Below are positions 21,518 to 30,741 of a DNA stretch of 38,294 bases, one piece after another. This DNA comes from a virus, in the IMG/VR virus record IMGVR_UViG_3300010883_000122, positions 1 to 38,294 of that record; one strand, 5' to 3'. Position numbers and translations under genes: made by a program. The stretch's first letter is position 1. The number at the start of each line of letters is the position of its first letter. The notes beneath the pieces are model-generated. The model was not told the origin of the DNA, ran no database searches, and worked only from the letters and a program-made list of their open reading frames with translations.

Positions 21518-21949
21518 ATGCCTACAGTTGAAGGAAAAGCTTATTGGGCTAGTATCACTAGACCTAATACAACATTCGACCCTGTGTATCAAGTGGACTT
21601 AGCCATTGATGATACTACTGCTGATGATTTCAAAAGCAGAGGGGTAATAGTTAAGACTGATGATAGAGGTAACATCATTAAGTTTAAACGCAAAGTGTCT
21701 CGTCAAGATGGCACAAACAATCCAACACCACGCTTAGTGGACTCAGCTAAAAATCCGGTGGATGTTTTAGTTGGTAATGGTTCACAAATTAAAGTTCTAT
21801 ACAAAGAATTTGAGTGGCAGTTTGCCGGTAAGAGTGGGAAAAGCTTAGACCTACAAGCAGTCCAAGTCTTAGACCTTGTACCTTATGGTGAGGACTTTGA
21901 TGTGGCAGAGGGCTTCGTCTCTGGGGAAGGTAAAGGCGAAGAATTTTAA
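21518..21949 (+). CDS. Single-stranded DNA-binding protein (T7 gp2.5-like)
   Basis: A 143-aa protein: an OB-fold-like beta-rich body (GKAYWASITRPNTTFDPVYQ at the start, QIKVLYKEFEWQF at ~90) and an acidic C-terminal tail (SGEGKGEEF), the hallmark of gp2.5-type SSBs that contact polymerase and helicase. Length is somewhat shorter than T7 gp2.5 (232 aa) but normal for marine podoviruses. It is first in the replication operon with an ideal AGGAGGG Shine-Dalgarno. Confidence 0.82.
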   Translation: MPTVEGKAYWASITRPNTTFDPVYQVDLAIDDTTADDFKSRGVIVKTDDRGNIIKFKRKVSRQDGTNNPTPRLVDSAKNPVDVLVGNGSQIKVLYKEFEWQFAGKSGKSLDLQAVQVLDLVPYGEDFDVAEGFVSGEGKGEEF

Positions 21950-21967
21950 TTAACTAAGAGGGGCGAC

Positions 21968-23626
21968 ATGGATGACAAATCAAATTTTGTAGAGTGTCAT
22001 GTTCCTTGTAATAGTTGTGGAAGTAGTGACGCAAGAAGTATTAATGATGACGGAAGTAGTTATTGTTTCTCTTGCCAAAGCTACTTCCCTTCTACTAATG
22101 AGGATGTACAATTTATAAAAGAAAGGGGCGACAATATGCAAGAAGCAATAAAGCTTAATGTAACAGACTTAGGTTATCATGCCGGAGTTTCATCGGCAAT
22201 TAAAGACAGAGGAATTAATGAGGACACCTGTAAAAAGTATGGTGTTAAAGTTACTTATAATGGTGATGGACTAATACAAAAACATTTATATCCTTACTAT
22301 GATGAGAAGGGTACAATGATAGGAACAAAAACTAGATTTGTAAAGGATAAACAATTTTCTATTGTAGGTTCAACAACAAACGCTGGACTATTCGGACAAC
22401 AATTATTTAATGGTGGTAAATATGTGACCATAACTGAGGGAGAAGTTGATGCCATGAGTGTGTATCAAATGCTTGGTTCAAAATATCCTGTAGTATCTAT
22501 TAAGAATGGGGTTGCATCTGCTCTTAAAGATATAAAGAAAAGTTATACTTGGCTTGATAAGTTTGATAACATTGTTATTAACTTTGATAATGATAATGTT
22601 GGAAGAGACGCAAGTAAGAAAGTCGCAGAGTTATTCAGCCCATCAAAAGTTAAGATACTTAAATTAGCAGAAGAGTTTAAAGATGCTAATGATATGTGTC
22701 GTGCAAGAAAGTACGAGGAGTATGTTAAGTCATGGTGGAACGCACCTGTTCATGCACCAGATGGAATTATTAAGGGTACATCTTTACTTAATGATGTACT
22801 AGAACCTGTTGTTAAATCAACAACATCGTATGGTTGGAAAGGTTTAGATGAATTAACTTATGGTATTCGTAGTGGAGAGTTAGTATGTATTACTGCCGGT
22901 ACAGGATTAGGTAAGACATCAGTCATTAAAGAATTAGTCTATCATATTTTTAAATCAACTGAACAAAACATTGGTATGATTATGCTAGAGGAAAGTCCTA
23001 AAATATCTGCATTAGATATTATGGGTATTGAAGCTAACTTACCACTTAGAAGACCAGACATTACTTTAAGTAAAGAAGATAAGATAGAATACTTTAATAA
23101 GACTTTAGGTACAGATAGATTCTATTTATATAATCACTTTGGTTCTAACTCTGTCGATAATATTATTTCAAGAGTTAGGTACATGGCTAAAGCTTTGGAG
23201 TGTAAGTTCATAGTACTTGACCATATTAGTATGGTTGTATCATCACAAGAGTTTGGGGATGAAAGAAAAAGTATTGATGAGATTATGACAAAGCTTCGTG
23301 TACTCGTACAAGAAACAGACTGTGCTTTGATTATTGTATCACATCTTAAAAGACCAGATGGAAAAGGACATGAAGAGGGAGCAGTCACATCTCTATCTCA
23401 ACTAAGAGGTAGTGGTTCTATTGCTCAACTATCTGACATGGTGCTTGGATTGGAGAGGGATGCTCAACATGAGAATGAAACAATTAGAAACACAACATCA
23501 TTACGAGTATTAAAGAATAGGTTTGTTGGGATGACAGGACCTGCTACATATTTATTTTATGATAAAGATACAGGGAGATTACATGAGACTGATAAACCTA
23601 CAGGCAATGAAGAAGATACATTTTAA
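21968..23626 (+). CDS. DNA primase-helicase (T7 gp4-like)
   Basis: A 552-aa bifunctional protein. The N-terminal zinc ribbon has C14-x2-C17 and C33-x2-C36. The TOPRIM primase core has TEGEVDAM at ~156-163 and NFDNDNVGRDA at ~205. The DnaB-like helicase has Walker A AGTGLGKTS at ~311, Walker B FIVLDH at ~414 and a RecA-core QLRGSGSIAQLSDMVLGLER at ~478. It unwinds DNA and makes primers for the polymerase encoded next. An AGGGG Shine-Dalgarno is present. All catalytic motifs seem intact. Confidence 0.93.
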   Translation: MDDKSNFVECHVPCNSCGSSDARSINDDGSSYCFSCQSYFPSTNEDVQFIKERGDNMQEAIKLNVTDLGYHAGVSSAIKDRGINEDTCKKYGVKVTYNGDGLIQKHLYPYYDEKGTMIGTKTRFVKDKQFSIVGSTTNAGLFGQQLFNGGKYVTITEGEVDAMSVYQMLGSKYPVVSIKNGVASALKDIKKSYTWLDKFDNIVINFDNDNVGRDASKKVAELFSPSKVKILKLAEEFKDANDMCRARKYEEYVKSWWNAPVHAPDGIIKGTSLLNDVLEPVVKSTTSYGWKGLDELTYGIRSGELVCITAGTGLGKTSVIKELVYHIFKSTEQNIGMIMLEESPKISALDIMGIEANLPLRRPDITLSKEDKIEYFNKTLGTDRFYLYNHFGSNSVDNIISRVRYMAKALECKFIVLDHISMVVSSQEFGDERKSIDEIMTKLRVLVQETDCALIIVSHLKRPDGKGHEEGAVTSLSQLRGSGSIAQLSDMVLGLERDAQHENETIRNTTSLRVLKNRFVGMTGPATYLFYDKDTGRLHETDKPTGNEEDTF

Positions 23627-23638
23627 GGGGGCAATTAA

Positions 23639-25336
23639 ATGGGAAAATTATTTTTGGATATTGAAACTACCGAAATTATTAAGGGTGAATTACCTAGTAC
23701 AATTTTTTGTGTGGTTACTATTTGTGATAAGGGCAATATTGTACATTATACTGAGGATAATCTTCATCAATTTAAGATTGATGCGAGTAATTATTCGGAG
23801 TTTATTGGACACAACATAATAGGATTTGATGCACCGGTACTTAAAAAAGTATTGGGTCTTGACTTATTTAAACTTGGCAAGGTTACTGATACCTTAGTCT
23901 TATCAAGATTATTTAATCCGGTAAGAGATGGTGGTCATAGCTTAAAAGCTTTTGGTTTAAAGTTTGGTTATCATAAGCTTGACTTTAGTGACTTCACAAA
24001 GTTTAGTCAAGAGATGTTAACCTATTGTATTCGTGATGTTAAATTACTTATACAAATTCATGGCTTACTACTGAGACAAGGTTCTAATTTTTCTGAGCAA
24101 TCAGTAGAGTTAGAGCATAAGGTAGCAGAGATAGTAGAGCAACAAGTATCACATGGATTTAAACTTCACCTTGAGAAAGCACACTTACTCCTTGCTAGAT
24201 TACAATCAAAGATAGATGTTGCACAAACTAAGGTGAGAGAAACATTTCTTCCATTAAAGATTGAAGAAACTTTTATACCTAAATCAAATAACAAATCAAG
24301 AGGGTATGTGAAGGGTGTACCTTTTATTAAAGTTAAGTATCAAGAGTTTAATCTTGGTTCAAGACAACAGATAGGTGATAGACTAATGAGACTTGGTTGG
24401 ACACCCACAAAGAAAACAGATAAAGGTCATGTCATTGTAGATGAGAAAGTTTTATCAGAGATTATAGACATACCAGAAGCTAAAATAATTAACGAGTTTC
24501 TTTTACTACAAAAACGAGTGGCTATGATAGAGTCATGGATTGAAGCAGTAAGAGAAGACGGGAGGGTACATGGCAAAGTGATAACCAATGGGGCTATCAC
24601 AGGTAGGATGAGCCATCAGTCGCCCAACATGGCACAGATTCCTGCTGTGTATTCTCCCTACGGACCAGACTGTCGAGAACTTTGGGTAGTTCCTAGTGGC
24701 TACAAATTAGTGGGAGTAGATGCTAGTGGACTTGAGTTAAGAATATTATCTCACTACATGAACGATAAGGATTATATAAATGAACTCATTAATGGAGATA
24801 TACACACTACAAATCAAACTCTTGCAGGGTTGGAAAGCAGAGATATTGCAAAAAAATTCATCTATGCTCTCATATATTCGGCAGGTAACAAAAAGCTCGG
24901 AAGTATCTGCGGAAGGGATGAAGGTTATGGAAGAGAGATTAAAGACAGATTTCTCAAGCGTCTCCCAACTCTTGCACGACTGCGAGAAAGAGTGGATGTT
25001 GCAACTAAAAAGGGTTGGCTCAAAGGAATCGACCAAAGGAAACTCATCATCCGGAAAAGATACTCCGCCCTCAACACCTTAATACAAGGTGGAGGTGCGG
25101 TAGCAATGAAGAAAGCATTGGTATTGTTAGAAGAATATGTAAAACAAAATAGTATTGTAGCAATACCTGTTGCAAATGTACATGATGAATTTCAATATCA
25201 AGTACGAGAAGACCAAGCTGATGTGTTCGGTACACTAGCAGTTAAATCAATCGTGGATGCCGGAGACCAATTAGGTTTAAGGTGTGCATTAAATGGAGAG
25301 TATAAAGTTGGAAACAATTGGAAAGAAACACACTAA
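23639..25336 (+). CDS. Family A DNA polymerase (T7-like)
   Basis: A 565-aa replicative polymerase, smaller than T7 gp5 (704 aa). The 3'-5' exonuclease has DIET (D7/E9), NIIGFD (~59-64) and YCIRD (~129-133). Polymerase motif A is VDASGLELR at ~360, motif B is RDIAKKFIYALIYSAG at ~401 and motif C is HDEF at ~515. The position equivalent to E. coli Pol I residue 762 is Tyr (KKFIY), as in T7, which in surveys of viral polymerases goes with virulent fast-replicating phages. It overlaps the next gene by 44 nt. Confidence 0.95.
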   Translation: MGKLFLDIETTEIIKGELPSTIFCVVTICDKGNIVHYTEDNLHQFKIDASNYSEFIGHNIIGFDAPVLKKVLGLDLFKLGKVTDTLVLSRLFNPVRDGGHSLKAFGLKFGYHKLDFSDFTKFSQEMLTYCIRDVKLLIQIHGLLLRQGSNFSEQSVELEHKVAEIVEQQVSHGFKLHLEKAHLLLARLQSKIDVAQTKVRETFLPLKIEETFIPKSNNKSRGYVKGVPFIKVKYQEFNLGSRQQIGDRLMRLGWTPTKKTDKGHVIVDEKVLSEIIDIPEAKIINEFLLLQKRVAMIESWIEAVREDGRVHGKVITNGAITGRMSHQSPNMAQIPAVYSPYGPDCRELWVVPSGYKLVGVDASGLELRILSHYMNDKDYINELINGDIHTTNQTLAGLESRDIAKKFIYALIYSAGNKKLGSICGRDEGYGREIKDRFLKRLPTLARLRERVDVATKKGWLKGIDQRKLIIRKRYSALNTLIQGGGAVAMKKALVLLEEYVKQNSIVAIPVANVHDEFQYQVREDQADVFGTLAVKSIVDAGDQLGLRCALNGEYKVGNNWKETH

Positions 25337-26198
25337 AAGTTTAGACACTTTAATACCAGACATTTATAAGTTGTTAGCTAATGTCTCGGAGAATAAGAAA
25401 GTTAAAGTTACAGATAAACAATTAAATAAATTTTTAAATAACATAACAGAAACTGTTAAAGATTTTACTAACTCAAGTAAAAGAGATAGGAAAAAATTAC
25501 GAATGTCTTCTATTGGCAAACCATTAAGACAGTTATGGTATGATAAAAATAATCCACCTCAAAAATCTAAACCAGACCCTGTACTACAATTAAAATTTTT
25601 ATATGGGCATTTCATTGAGCATCTTATTTTATTCTTAGTAGAATTATCTGGGCATGAAGTAACCGATGAACAAAAAAAAGTAGATGTCTATGGTGTTGTA
25701 GGTCATATGGATAGTAAGATTGATGGAGAAGTTGTAGATGTTAAGACTGCTTCTGCTTATTCGTTTAAGAAATTTAAAGAAGGAACTTTGTATGGTGATG
25801 ACCCCTTCGGTTACATCGCACAGTTAAGTGGGTATGAAGAAAATGAACCAACAAATAAAGGTGGCTTCCTTGCTATCAATAAATCCTCTGGTGAACTTGC
25901 TTTGTTTAGACCAGATGATTTAATGAAACCAAATGTAAAATATTTAATTGATAATGTTAAGGATAAGTTATCGAAAGATACACCCCCAGATAGATGTTAT
26001 CAACCTATACCCCATGAGAAGGGTGGTAATATGAAGTTACCTATTGGTTGTTTTTATTGTCAGCATAAAATTAAATGTCATTCAGATGCTAACGAAGGTA
26101 AAGGTTTACGAATATTTAATTATGCAAAGAGTAAAGTTTATTTAACAAAGGTAGTAAAAGAACCTAAGGTAGAAGAGATAGCTGTTGTTTGTATATGA
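25293..26198 (+). CDS. PD-(D/E)XK exonuclease, Cas4/RecB-like with four cysteines
   Basis: A 301-aa protein. Catalytic core: GHMDSKIDGEVVDVKTAS with D140, D149 and K151, and the QLSGY helix at ~177. A helix with GHFIEH (E109) precedes it. C235, C253, C256 and C262 (PIGCFYCQHKIKCHS) are spaced as in Cas4/AddB nucleases that hold a 4Fe-4S cluster. It probably degrades host DNA and processes recombination ends, as T7 gp6 does. The start overlaps the polymerase end; an AAGG 11 nt upstream is a weak Shine-Dalgarno. Confidence 0.82.
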   Translation: MESIKLETIGKKHTKSLDTLIPDIYKLLANVSENKKVKVTDKQLNKFLNNITETVKDFTNSSKRDRKKLRMSSIGKPLRQLWYDKNNPPQKSKPDPVLQLKFLYGHFIEHLILFLVELSGHEVTDEQKKVDVYGVVGHMDSKIDGEVVDVKTASAYSFKKFKEGTLYGDDPFGYIAQLSGYEENEPTNKGGFLAINKSSGELALFRPDDLMKPNVKYLIDNVKDKLSKDTPPDRCYQPIPHEKGGNMKLPIGCFYCQHKIKCHSDANEGKGLRIFNYAKSKVYLTKVVKEPKVEEIAVVCI

Positions 26199-26485
26199 TT
26201 AAAAGTGAACCTAAAATAATTCATACGAAAGAATTTTCATGTTCGGATGACCACCCTATTGTTTATTATGTAGTAGATAATAACAATGAAGGTGTGTGCG
26301 AGTATTGTTACACTAAATTTATTTACAAGGAAAAAGATTTTTATGACAAGGCACAAGAAGAAAAAAAATTATTGGATATGTCAATGAAAGAATCTAAAAG
26401 ACAAAGGGATGAACGAACACCATCACAAAAATTACAAGATGAAATAGAACCAATTATAACAGCACCTATGATGGATAAGGAATAG
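26195..26485 (+). CDS. zf-CHCC zinc-finger protein
   Basis: A 96-aa protein with C16-x3-H20-x14-C35-x2-C38 in FSCSDDHPIVYYVV...CEYCYTKFIY. The order Cys-His-Cys-Cys with HP-x-V-Y and C-x-YC-x-x-x-F is diagnostic of the zf-CHCC family (NDUFS6-like, present in Alphaproteobacteria). It is followed by a charged helical tail (EEKKLLDMSMKESKRQRDER). The start ATG overlaps the preceding TGA. It was probably captured from a host; the phage role is unknown, perhaps a zinc-dependent protein partner. Confidence 0.75.
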   Translation: MIKSEPKIIHTKEFSCSDDHPIVYYVVDNNNEGVCEYCYTKFIYKEKDFYDKAQEEKKLLDMSMKESKRQRDERTPSQKLQDEIEPIITAPMMDKE

Positions 26486-26487
26486 GT

Positions 26488-26715
26488 ATGAAGTTAATAA
26501 TTTTATTTTTATTTATATTAAGTTTAAATGGATGTACTTACTTTGCTTTTAAAACAACAACAAAAGTTATTGAAGAGGTAACAGAGGAAGATGTCAATCC
26601 AGAGAAAAAGAAAAAGATATTAAATAATAAAAAGGAAAAGGAAAAGAAACAAAATGAAAGAGCAAAAGATTTTTATTGTAGTAAAGTTAAAGACTTAAAA
26701 AAGTGTGATGTATGA
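26488..26715 (+). CDS. Small lipoprotein
   Basis: A 75-aa protein with signal peptide MKLIILFLFILSLNGC, where L-N-G-C is the lipobox, so Cys16 would be acylated. The mature part is charged (EEVTEEDVNPEKKKKILNNK) with a C-terminal Cys pair (FYCSKVKDLKKCDV). An outer-membrane or inner-leaflet lipoprotein could act in lysis or superinfection exclusion; neither can be shown. It sits unusually inside the replication operon. Confidence 0.65.
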   Translation: MKLIILFLFILSLNGCTYFAFKTTTKVIEEVTEEDVNPEKKKKILNNKKEKEKKQNERAKDFYCSKVKDLKKCDV

Positions 26716-26972
26716 ATAGAAAAAAAATAAAAAAGATTAGACGAAGAGCTAAAGAACTTCTTGTTGAATGGTTGCAGTCTTTAGTAAGTGAGGAAGAAAA
26801 GAAAAAGATTACAAAGGATAATGTCTTTAAAATGATGCCGGAACAAACTCACTATTGGTTTCAAAACCAAATTCAATTAAGTGCATGGTCATATAAATGG
26901 GTGATTAAAAAATTAAAAAGAAATCCGGACTTGACATTTAAAGAATTACATGATATAGTATATAGGAAGTAA
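26712..26972 (+). CDS. 86-aa conserved small phage protein
   Basis: A basic N-terminus (MNRKKIKKIRRRAKELLVEW) followed by a helix with LVSEEEKKKITKDNVFKMMP, then HYWFQNQIQLSAWSYKWVIK and a basic end. Similar small proteins (with W-L-x-S-L and a P-E-Q-x-x-Y-x-x motif) are encoded upstream of endonuclease genes in marine phages. It overlaps the previous stop by 4 nt. A promoter lies in its last codons. Function unknown. Confidence 0.65.
   Translation: MNRKKIKKIRRRAKELLVEWLQSLVSEEEKKKITKDNVFKMMPEQTHYWFQNQIQLSAWSYKWVIKKLKRNPDLTFKELHDIVYRK
26931..26959 (+). promoter_or_regulatory. Promoter inside the 86-aa gene (class II)
   Basis: TTGACA (26931-26936), 17-nt spacer ending CATGA, TATAGT (26954-26959). 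It would start transcripts about 10 nt before the endonuclease GTG, boosting the distal part of the operon. Being inside a coding region, it could be chance. Confidence 0.55.
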
Positions 26973-26974
26973 TA

Positions 26975-27346
26975 GTGTATCGTTCTAAGTTTGAATCAAC
27001 AGTCATTACAAAATTAAAAAGAAACAAAATTAAATTCTTTTATGAGAAGGAACGATTAAGTTTTGTGCAACCTTCCGTTAAAAGAAGTTACTTACCAGAT
27101 TTATTTTTTCCACAGACAAATATCTTTGTCGAATTAAAAGGACAGTTTAGATTACAAGACAGGAAGAAACATATATGGTTAAAAGAAAGTACAGATTATG
27201 ATATTAGATTTTGTTTTCAAAATTCTAAAGTTAGAATAAGTAAACAATCTAAAACAACTTATGCTATGTGGTGCAATAAGAATAATATACAATGGTGTGA
27301 TAAAGAAATACCAAAAGAATGGATGGTGAAAAATGATAGAGTATGA
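26975..27346 (+). CDS. Endonuclease I / Holliday junction resolvase (T7 gp3-like)
   Basis: A 123-aa protein starting at GTG with AGGAAG upstream. Active-site residues correspond to T7 endonuclease I in spacing: E7 (SKFE), D42 (LPDLFF), E53 and K55 (FVELKG). T7 uses E20, D55, E65 and K67. The rest (DRKKHIWLKESTDYDIRF, NSKVRISKQSKTTYAMWC) also follows the family. It resolves branched replication intermediates and degrades host DNA. Confidence 0.9.
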   Translation: MYRSKFESTVITKLKRNKIKFFYEKERLSFVQPSVKRSYLPDLFFPQTNIFVELKGQFRLQDRKKHIWLKESTDYDIRFCFQNSKVRISKQSKTTYAMWCNKNNIQWCDKEIPKEWMVKNDRV

Positions 27347-27575
27347 AAAGAATAAAGCTTACATTGTCTTATCAACAAGAGGGATTGGTAAAACAAAAAA
27401 GATGGATATAGAGTTTGTTAATATGTGTGATGATACAGGTATAATGATGACAGGTACAGGACTGCATTGGTTCTGTAAAAACAATAATGATTTATGTCAG
27501 TACATTGGCATGAGAGAATTAGAAAAAGTTATGCTGACAGGAGGAGCAAAGAATAATGGAAAACTTACAAACTAA
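27333..27575 (+). CDS. 80-aa unknown protein
   Basis: Contains VLSTRGIGKTKKMDIEFVNM, which looks like a P-loop (G-x-G-K-T), but with only 80 residues there is no room for the rest of an NTPase. Two Cys (CDDTG, WFCKN, DLCQ) are present. It overlaps both neighbours (14 nt with endonuclease, 20 nt with the next gene). Function unknown. Confidence 0.6.
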   Translation: MIEYEKNKAYIVLSTRGIGKTKKMDIEFVNMCDDTGIMMTGTGLHWFCKNNNDLCQYIGMRELEKVMLTGGAKNNGKLTN

Positions 27576-27852
27576 AAACTTATTAACAACAGCTATAAAA
27601 TTAGTAGCGGAAGACAGAGAAAAAGATTATGGTAATAAGATTGAGAACCACACAAACATAGCAACACTATGGAATGGTTATCTTGATGATAAAATAGATA
27701 TGACAAAACCTATTACGCCACATGATGTAGCTATTATGATGTGCTTATTAAAAATAGCAAGAACAAAATTAGGAAAGGTAAGTGCTGATACTTACATAGA
27801 TGCATCGGCTTATATGGCAATTGCAGGGGAGTGTAAATCACATGAAGATTAA
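27556..27852 (+). CDS. DUF6378-like protein (MazG-like helical)
   Basis: A 98-aa helical protein with DREKDYGNKIENHTNIATLW (~20-39), then TPHDVAIMMCLLKIARTKLG and DTYIDASAYMAIAGE. The E-D-Y-G, I-A-x-L-W, T-P-x-D-V-A-x-M-M and D-A-x-x-Y motifs match the phage family DUF6378, which has an all-alpha arrangement like MazG-type NTP pyrophosphatases. Located directly before ribonucleotide reductase, it may act on nucleotide pools, but this is inferred. Overlaps the next start by 11 nt. Confidence 0.75.
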   Translation: MENLQTKNLLTTAIKLVAEDREKDYGNKIENHTNIATLWNGYLDDKIDMTKPITPHDVAIMMCLLKIARTKLGKVSADTYIDASAYMAIAGECKSHED

Positions 27853-29743
27853 AATAGATTTAGAAAGAGATAAGAACTTAACATCGTTTGGGATTAGTAC
27901 AATAAAAGATAGGTACTTTGATAAGAATGAAACATCTCCACAACACGCCTTTGCTAGAGCATCTAAATATGTTTCTACTTACAGAGGTAAAACTGATTGG
28001 GATATGGCACAAAGAATATATGATTATGCAAGTAAACTTTGGTTTGGTTTCTCCTCACCAATACTTTCCAATGCCGGTACAAAAAAAGGATTGCCTATCT
28101 CTTGTTTCCTTAACTATGTACCCGATAGTCGAAGAGGATTAAGCGACCACTATGATGAGAACATTTGGTTAGCAAGTAATGGTGGTGGTATTGGGGGATA
28201 TTGGGGTGATATAAGAAGTGATGGAACATCAACCTCACATGGCTCTATGTCAACAGGTTCAATTCCTTTTATGAGAGTTGTTGATAGTCAGATGTTAGCT
28301 TTTAATCAAGGAACTACAAGACGAGGAAGTTATGCTTGTTATATGGATGTGTCTCATCCAGAGATAGAAGAGTTTTTATTTATGCGTAAGTCTTCTGGTG
28401 GTGACTCTAATAGAAAATGTCTTAACCTTCATCATGGAATTAATATTACTGATGACTTTATGAACGCAGTATCTAAAAATATTGATTGGGAATTAGTTGA
28501 CCCACACTCTAAAAAGATTGCTAAGTCTATTAATGCACGGGAACTATGGAGATTAATATTAGAAACAAGACATGAAACAGGTGAACCTTATTTACATTTT
28601 ATAGATACATCAAATAAACATTTACCAGAGTCTCAACAAAAATTAGGATTAAAAGTTAATCAGTCTAACTTATGTAGTGAAATAACTTTACCTACGAATG
28701 AAGATAGAACTGCTGTGTGTTGTTTATCAAGTGTTAACTTATCACAGTATGATGAGTGGTCCACATCTGCTACCTTTATTCCAGACATGATACGAATGTT
28801 AGATAATGTATTAGAACATTTTATTATGGCTACCTATAATTTTTCCTATGATTATAAAGGAAACATTTTAGATATGAAAGTTAAGGAAGAGATGTCTGGA
28901 TTTGAAAAGTCTGGGTATAGTGCATACAGAGAACGAAGTGTTGGTCTAGGTGCTATGGGATTTCATACTTACTTACAGAAATTAAATGTTCCTTTTGATG
29001 GTGCGATTGCAACAGGTCAAAACATAAAAATATTTAAACAGATAAAAGAATTGGCAGTAGAAACTTCTAAAGAGTTAGCCATTGAAAGAGGCGAAGCTCC
29101 AGATATGGAAGGAACAGGTATGCGTAATGCACACTTGTTAGCTATTGCTCCTAATGCTACATCAAGTATTATTTGTGGTGGTACTAGTCCTTCTATCGAA
29201 CCAATACGAGCAAATGTTTATACGCATAAAACTTTAAGTGGTACATTCCAAGTAAGGAATGGACAGTTACATAATCTATTTAAAACTAAATGGAATATGA
29301 ACGAAGAACTACAAAAAGAATATGATAGTGACTATGATTTATTTAAAGATAAAGTATGGAAAAGTATAAGTGAATATGATGGTTCAGTTACTCATCTTGA
29401 TTTCCTAACTGATATGGAAAAGAATGTATTTAAAACAGCGAATGAGATAGACCAGAATTGGATTGTTGAACACGCTTCAAAGCGACAACAGTTTATCTGT
29501 CAAGCTCAATCAGTTAACTTATTCTTTGTTGCTCCACGAATACAAGCTCCACAAGAGGAGCATGATAATTTCTTACGCTATACAAACAAAGTACATTATC
29601 AAGCGTGGAAACAAGGATTAAAAAGTCTTTACTATTTACGAAGTAGAGAAGCAAAAAGTGCAGAGAATATAAACTTAAAGGTTAAGCGAGTAAAACTTGA
29701 CCAAGAAAACACGGAGGAAGTATGTCTATCATGCGAAGCGTAA
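27842..29743 (+). CDS. nrdA: Class I ribonucleotide reductase, large subunit
   Basis: A 633-aa protein from the ATG at 27842 (MKIKIDLERDKNLTSF); a longer in-frame start at 27800 would lie inside the previous gene. Catalytic residues are C88 (PISCFLN), the N276-C278-E280 triad in NLCSEITLP, C293/C294 (AVCCLSS) and a C-terminal redox CLSC at 628-631. It lacks the N-terminal ATP-cone, so allosteric activity control is probably lost, a common state in phage enzymes. It makes dNTPs from host RNA nucleotides together with the next gene. Confidence 0.94.
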   Translation: MKIKIDLERDKNLTSFGISTIKDRYFDKNETSPQHAFARASKYVSTYRGKTDWDMAQRIYDYASKLWFGFSSPILSNAGTKKGLPISCFLNYVPDSRRGLSDHYDENIWLASNGGGIGGYWGDIRSDGTSTSHGSMSTGSIPFMRVVDSQMLAFNQGTTRRGSYACYMDVSHPEIEEFLFMRKSSGGDSNRKCLNLHHGINITDDFMNAVSKNIDWELVDPHSKKIAKSINARELWRLILETRHETGEPYLHFIDTSNKHLPESQQKLGLKVNQSNLCSEITLPTNEDRTAVCCLSSVNLSQYDEWSTSATFIPDMIRMLDNVLEHFIMATYNFSYDYKGNILDMKVKEEMSGFEKSGYSAYRERSVGLGAMGFHTYLQKLNVPFDGAIATGQNIKIFKQIKELAVETSKELAIERGEAPDMEGTGMRNAHLLAIAPNATSSIICGGTSPSIEPIRANVYTHKTLSGTFQVRNGQLHNLFKTKWNMNEELQKEYDSDYDLFKDKVWKSISEYDGSVTHLDFLTDMEKNVFKTANEIDQNWIVEHASKRQQFICQAQSVNLFFVAPRIQAPQEEHDNFLRYTNKVHYQAWKQGLKSLYYLRSREAKSAENINLKVKRVKLDQENTEEVCLSCEA

Positions 29744-30732
29744 GCCAATTATTTACCGAGAGAACTTATTATAAACCATTTGAATACCCATGGGCATTTG
29801 ATTACTACCAATTACAAAATCAATTACATTGGCTACCAGAAGATGTACCTATGCATGAAGATGTAAAGGATTGGAATCAAAAGTTATCACCGGCAGAGAA
29901 AAATTTATTAATACAAATATTTAGATTGTTTACACAGTCAGATGTAGATGTAGCCGGAGGATACTTTGATAAGTATATACCTTTGTTTAAGAAACCAGAG
30001 TTAAGAATGATGATGGGTTCATTTGCAAACATTGAGTCCGTACATCAACACGCTTATTCATTGTTACTTGATACAGTTGGTATGCCGGAGTCAGAGTATA
30101 AAGCATTTGCTAAGTACGAAGAGATGTCAGCTAAACATGATTACATTCAACAGTTTCAAACATCAGAAATAAAAACAAAGAAACAAGTAAAAGATTTAGC
30201 TAAAGCTCTTGCAGTTTATTCTGGTTTTACAGAAGGACTACAATTATTTTCTAGCTTTGCAATACTTATTAACTTCCAACGCTTCGGTAAAATGAAAGGG
30301 ATGTGTAAGATAGTTGACTATTCTATTAGAGATGAGTCACTTCATGTCGAGGGTATGACAAAAATATTTCGTACTCTTATTAAAGAAAACCTAGACATAT
30401 GGGATGATGATTTTAAAAAAGAACTCTATCAAATATGTAGAGAGATGGTCTCACATGAAGATAAGTTTATTGAATTAGTTTTTGAGATGGGAGATATACA
30501 AGGTCTAACATTAGAAGAGATGAAACAATATAATAGATACATTGCGGATAGACGCTTATTACAATTAGGATTGAAACCTAATTTTGGAGTGAGTGAAAAT
30601 CCTTTAACTTGGTGGGATGAAGTCATAGGTGTTGAACACCAGAACTTCTTTGAAGGCAGAGCTTCTGCTTACACTAAGGCAAGTGTTAAAGGTAATTGGT
30701 CAAATGTTTTTGACGATGTAGAAAATAGTTAG
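29722..30732 (+). CDS. nrdB: Class I ribonucleotide reductase, small subunit
   Basis: A 336-aa radical-generating subunit. Metal ligands by pattern are D74 (TQSDVD), E105 and H108 (IESVHQHAY), E171 (FTEGLQL), and E205 and H208 (RDESLHVEG). The tyrosyl radical position Y112 is conserved, so a tyrosyl-radical type is indicated. It overlaps the large subunit gene by 22 nt with a GGAGGA Shine-Dalgarno. The C-terminal tail is NWSNVFDDVENS. Confidence 0.94.
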   Translation: MSIMRSVSQLFTERTYYKPFEYPWAFDYYQLQNQLHWLPEDVPMHEDVKDWNQKLSPAEKNLLIQIFRLFTQSDVDVAGGYFDKYIPLFKKPELRMMMGSFANIESVHQHAYSLLLDTVGMPESEYKAFAKYEEMSAKHDYIQQFQTSEIKTKKQVKDLAKALAVYSGFTEGLQLFSSFAILINFQRFGKMKGMCKIVDYSIRDESLHVEGMTKIFRTLIKENLDIWDDDFKKELYQICREMVSHEDKFIELVFEMGDIQGLTLEEMKQYNRYIADRRLLQLGLKPNFGVSENPLTWWDEVIGVEHQNFFEGRASAYTKASVKGNWSNVFDDVENS

Positions 30733-30741
30733 TGGTATTGT

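Noticed and set aside
23559-23819. Plus-strand frame across the primase-polymerase junction, hydrophobic
   Set aside because: Out-of-frame shadow of two well-supported genes; the apparent membrane segments come from the AT-rich frame.
27800-27841. Upstream start for the ribonucleotide reductase large subunit
   Set aside because: It lies within the preceding gene, adds residues unlike the family and has no Shine-Dalgarno.
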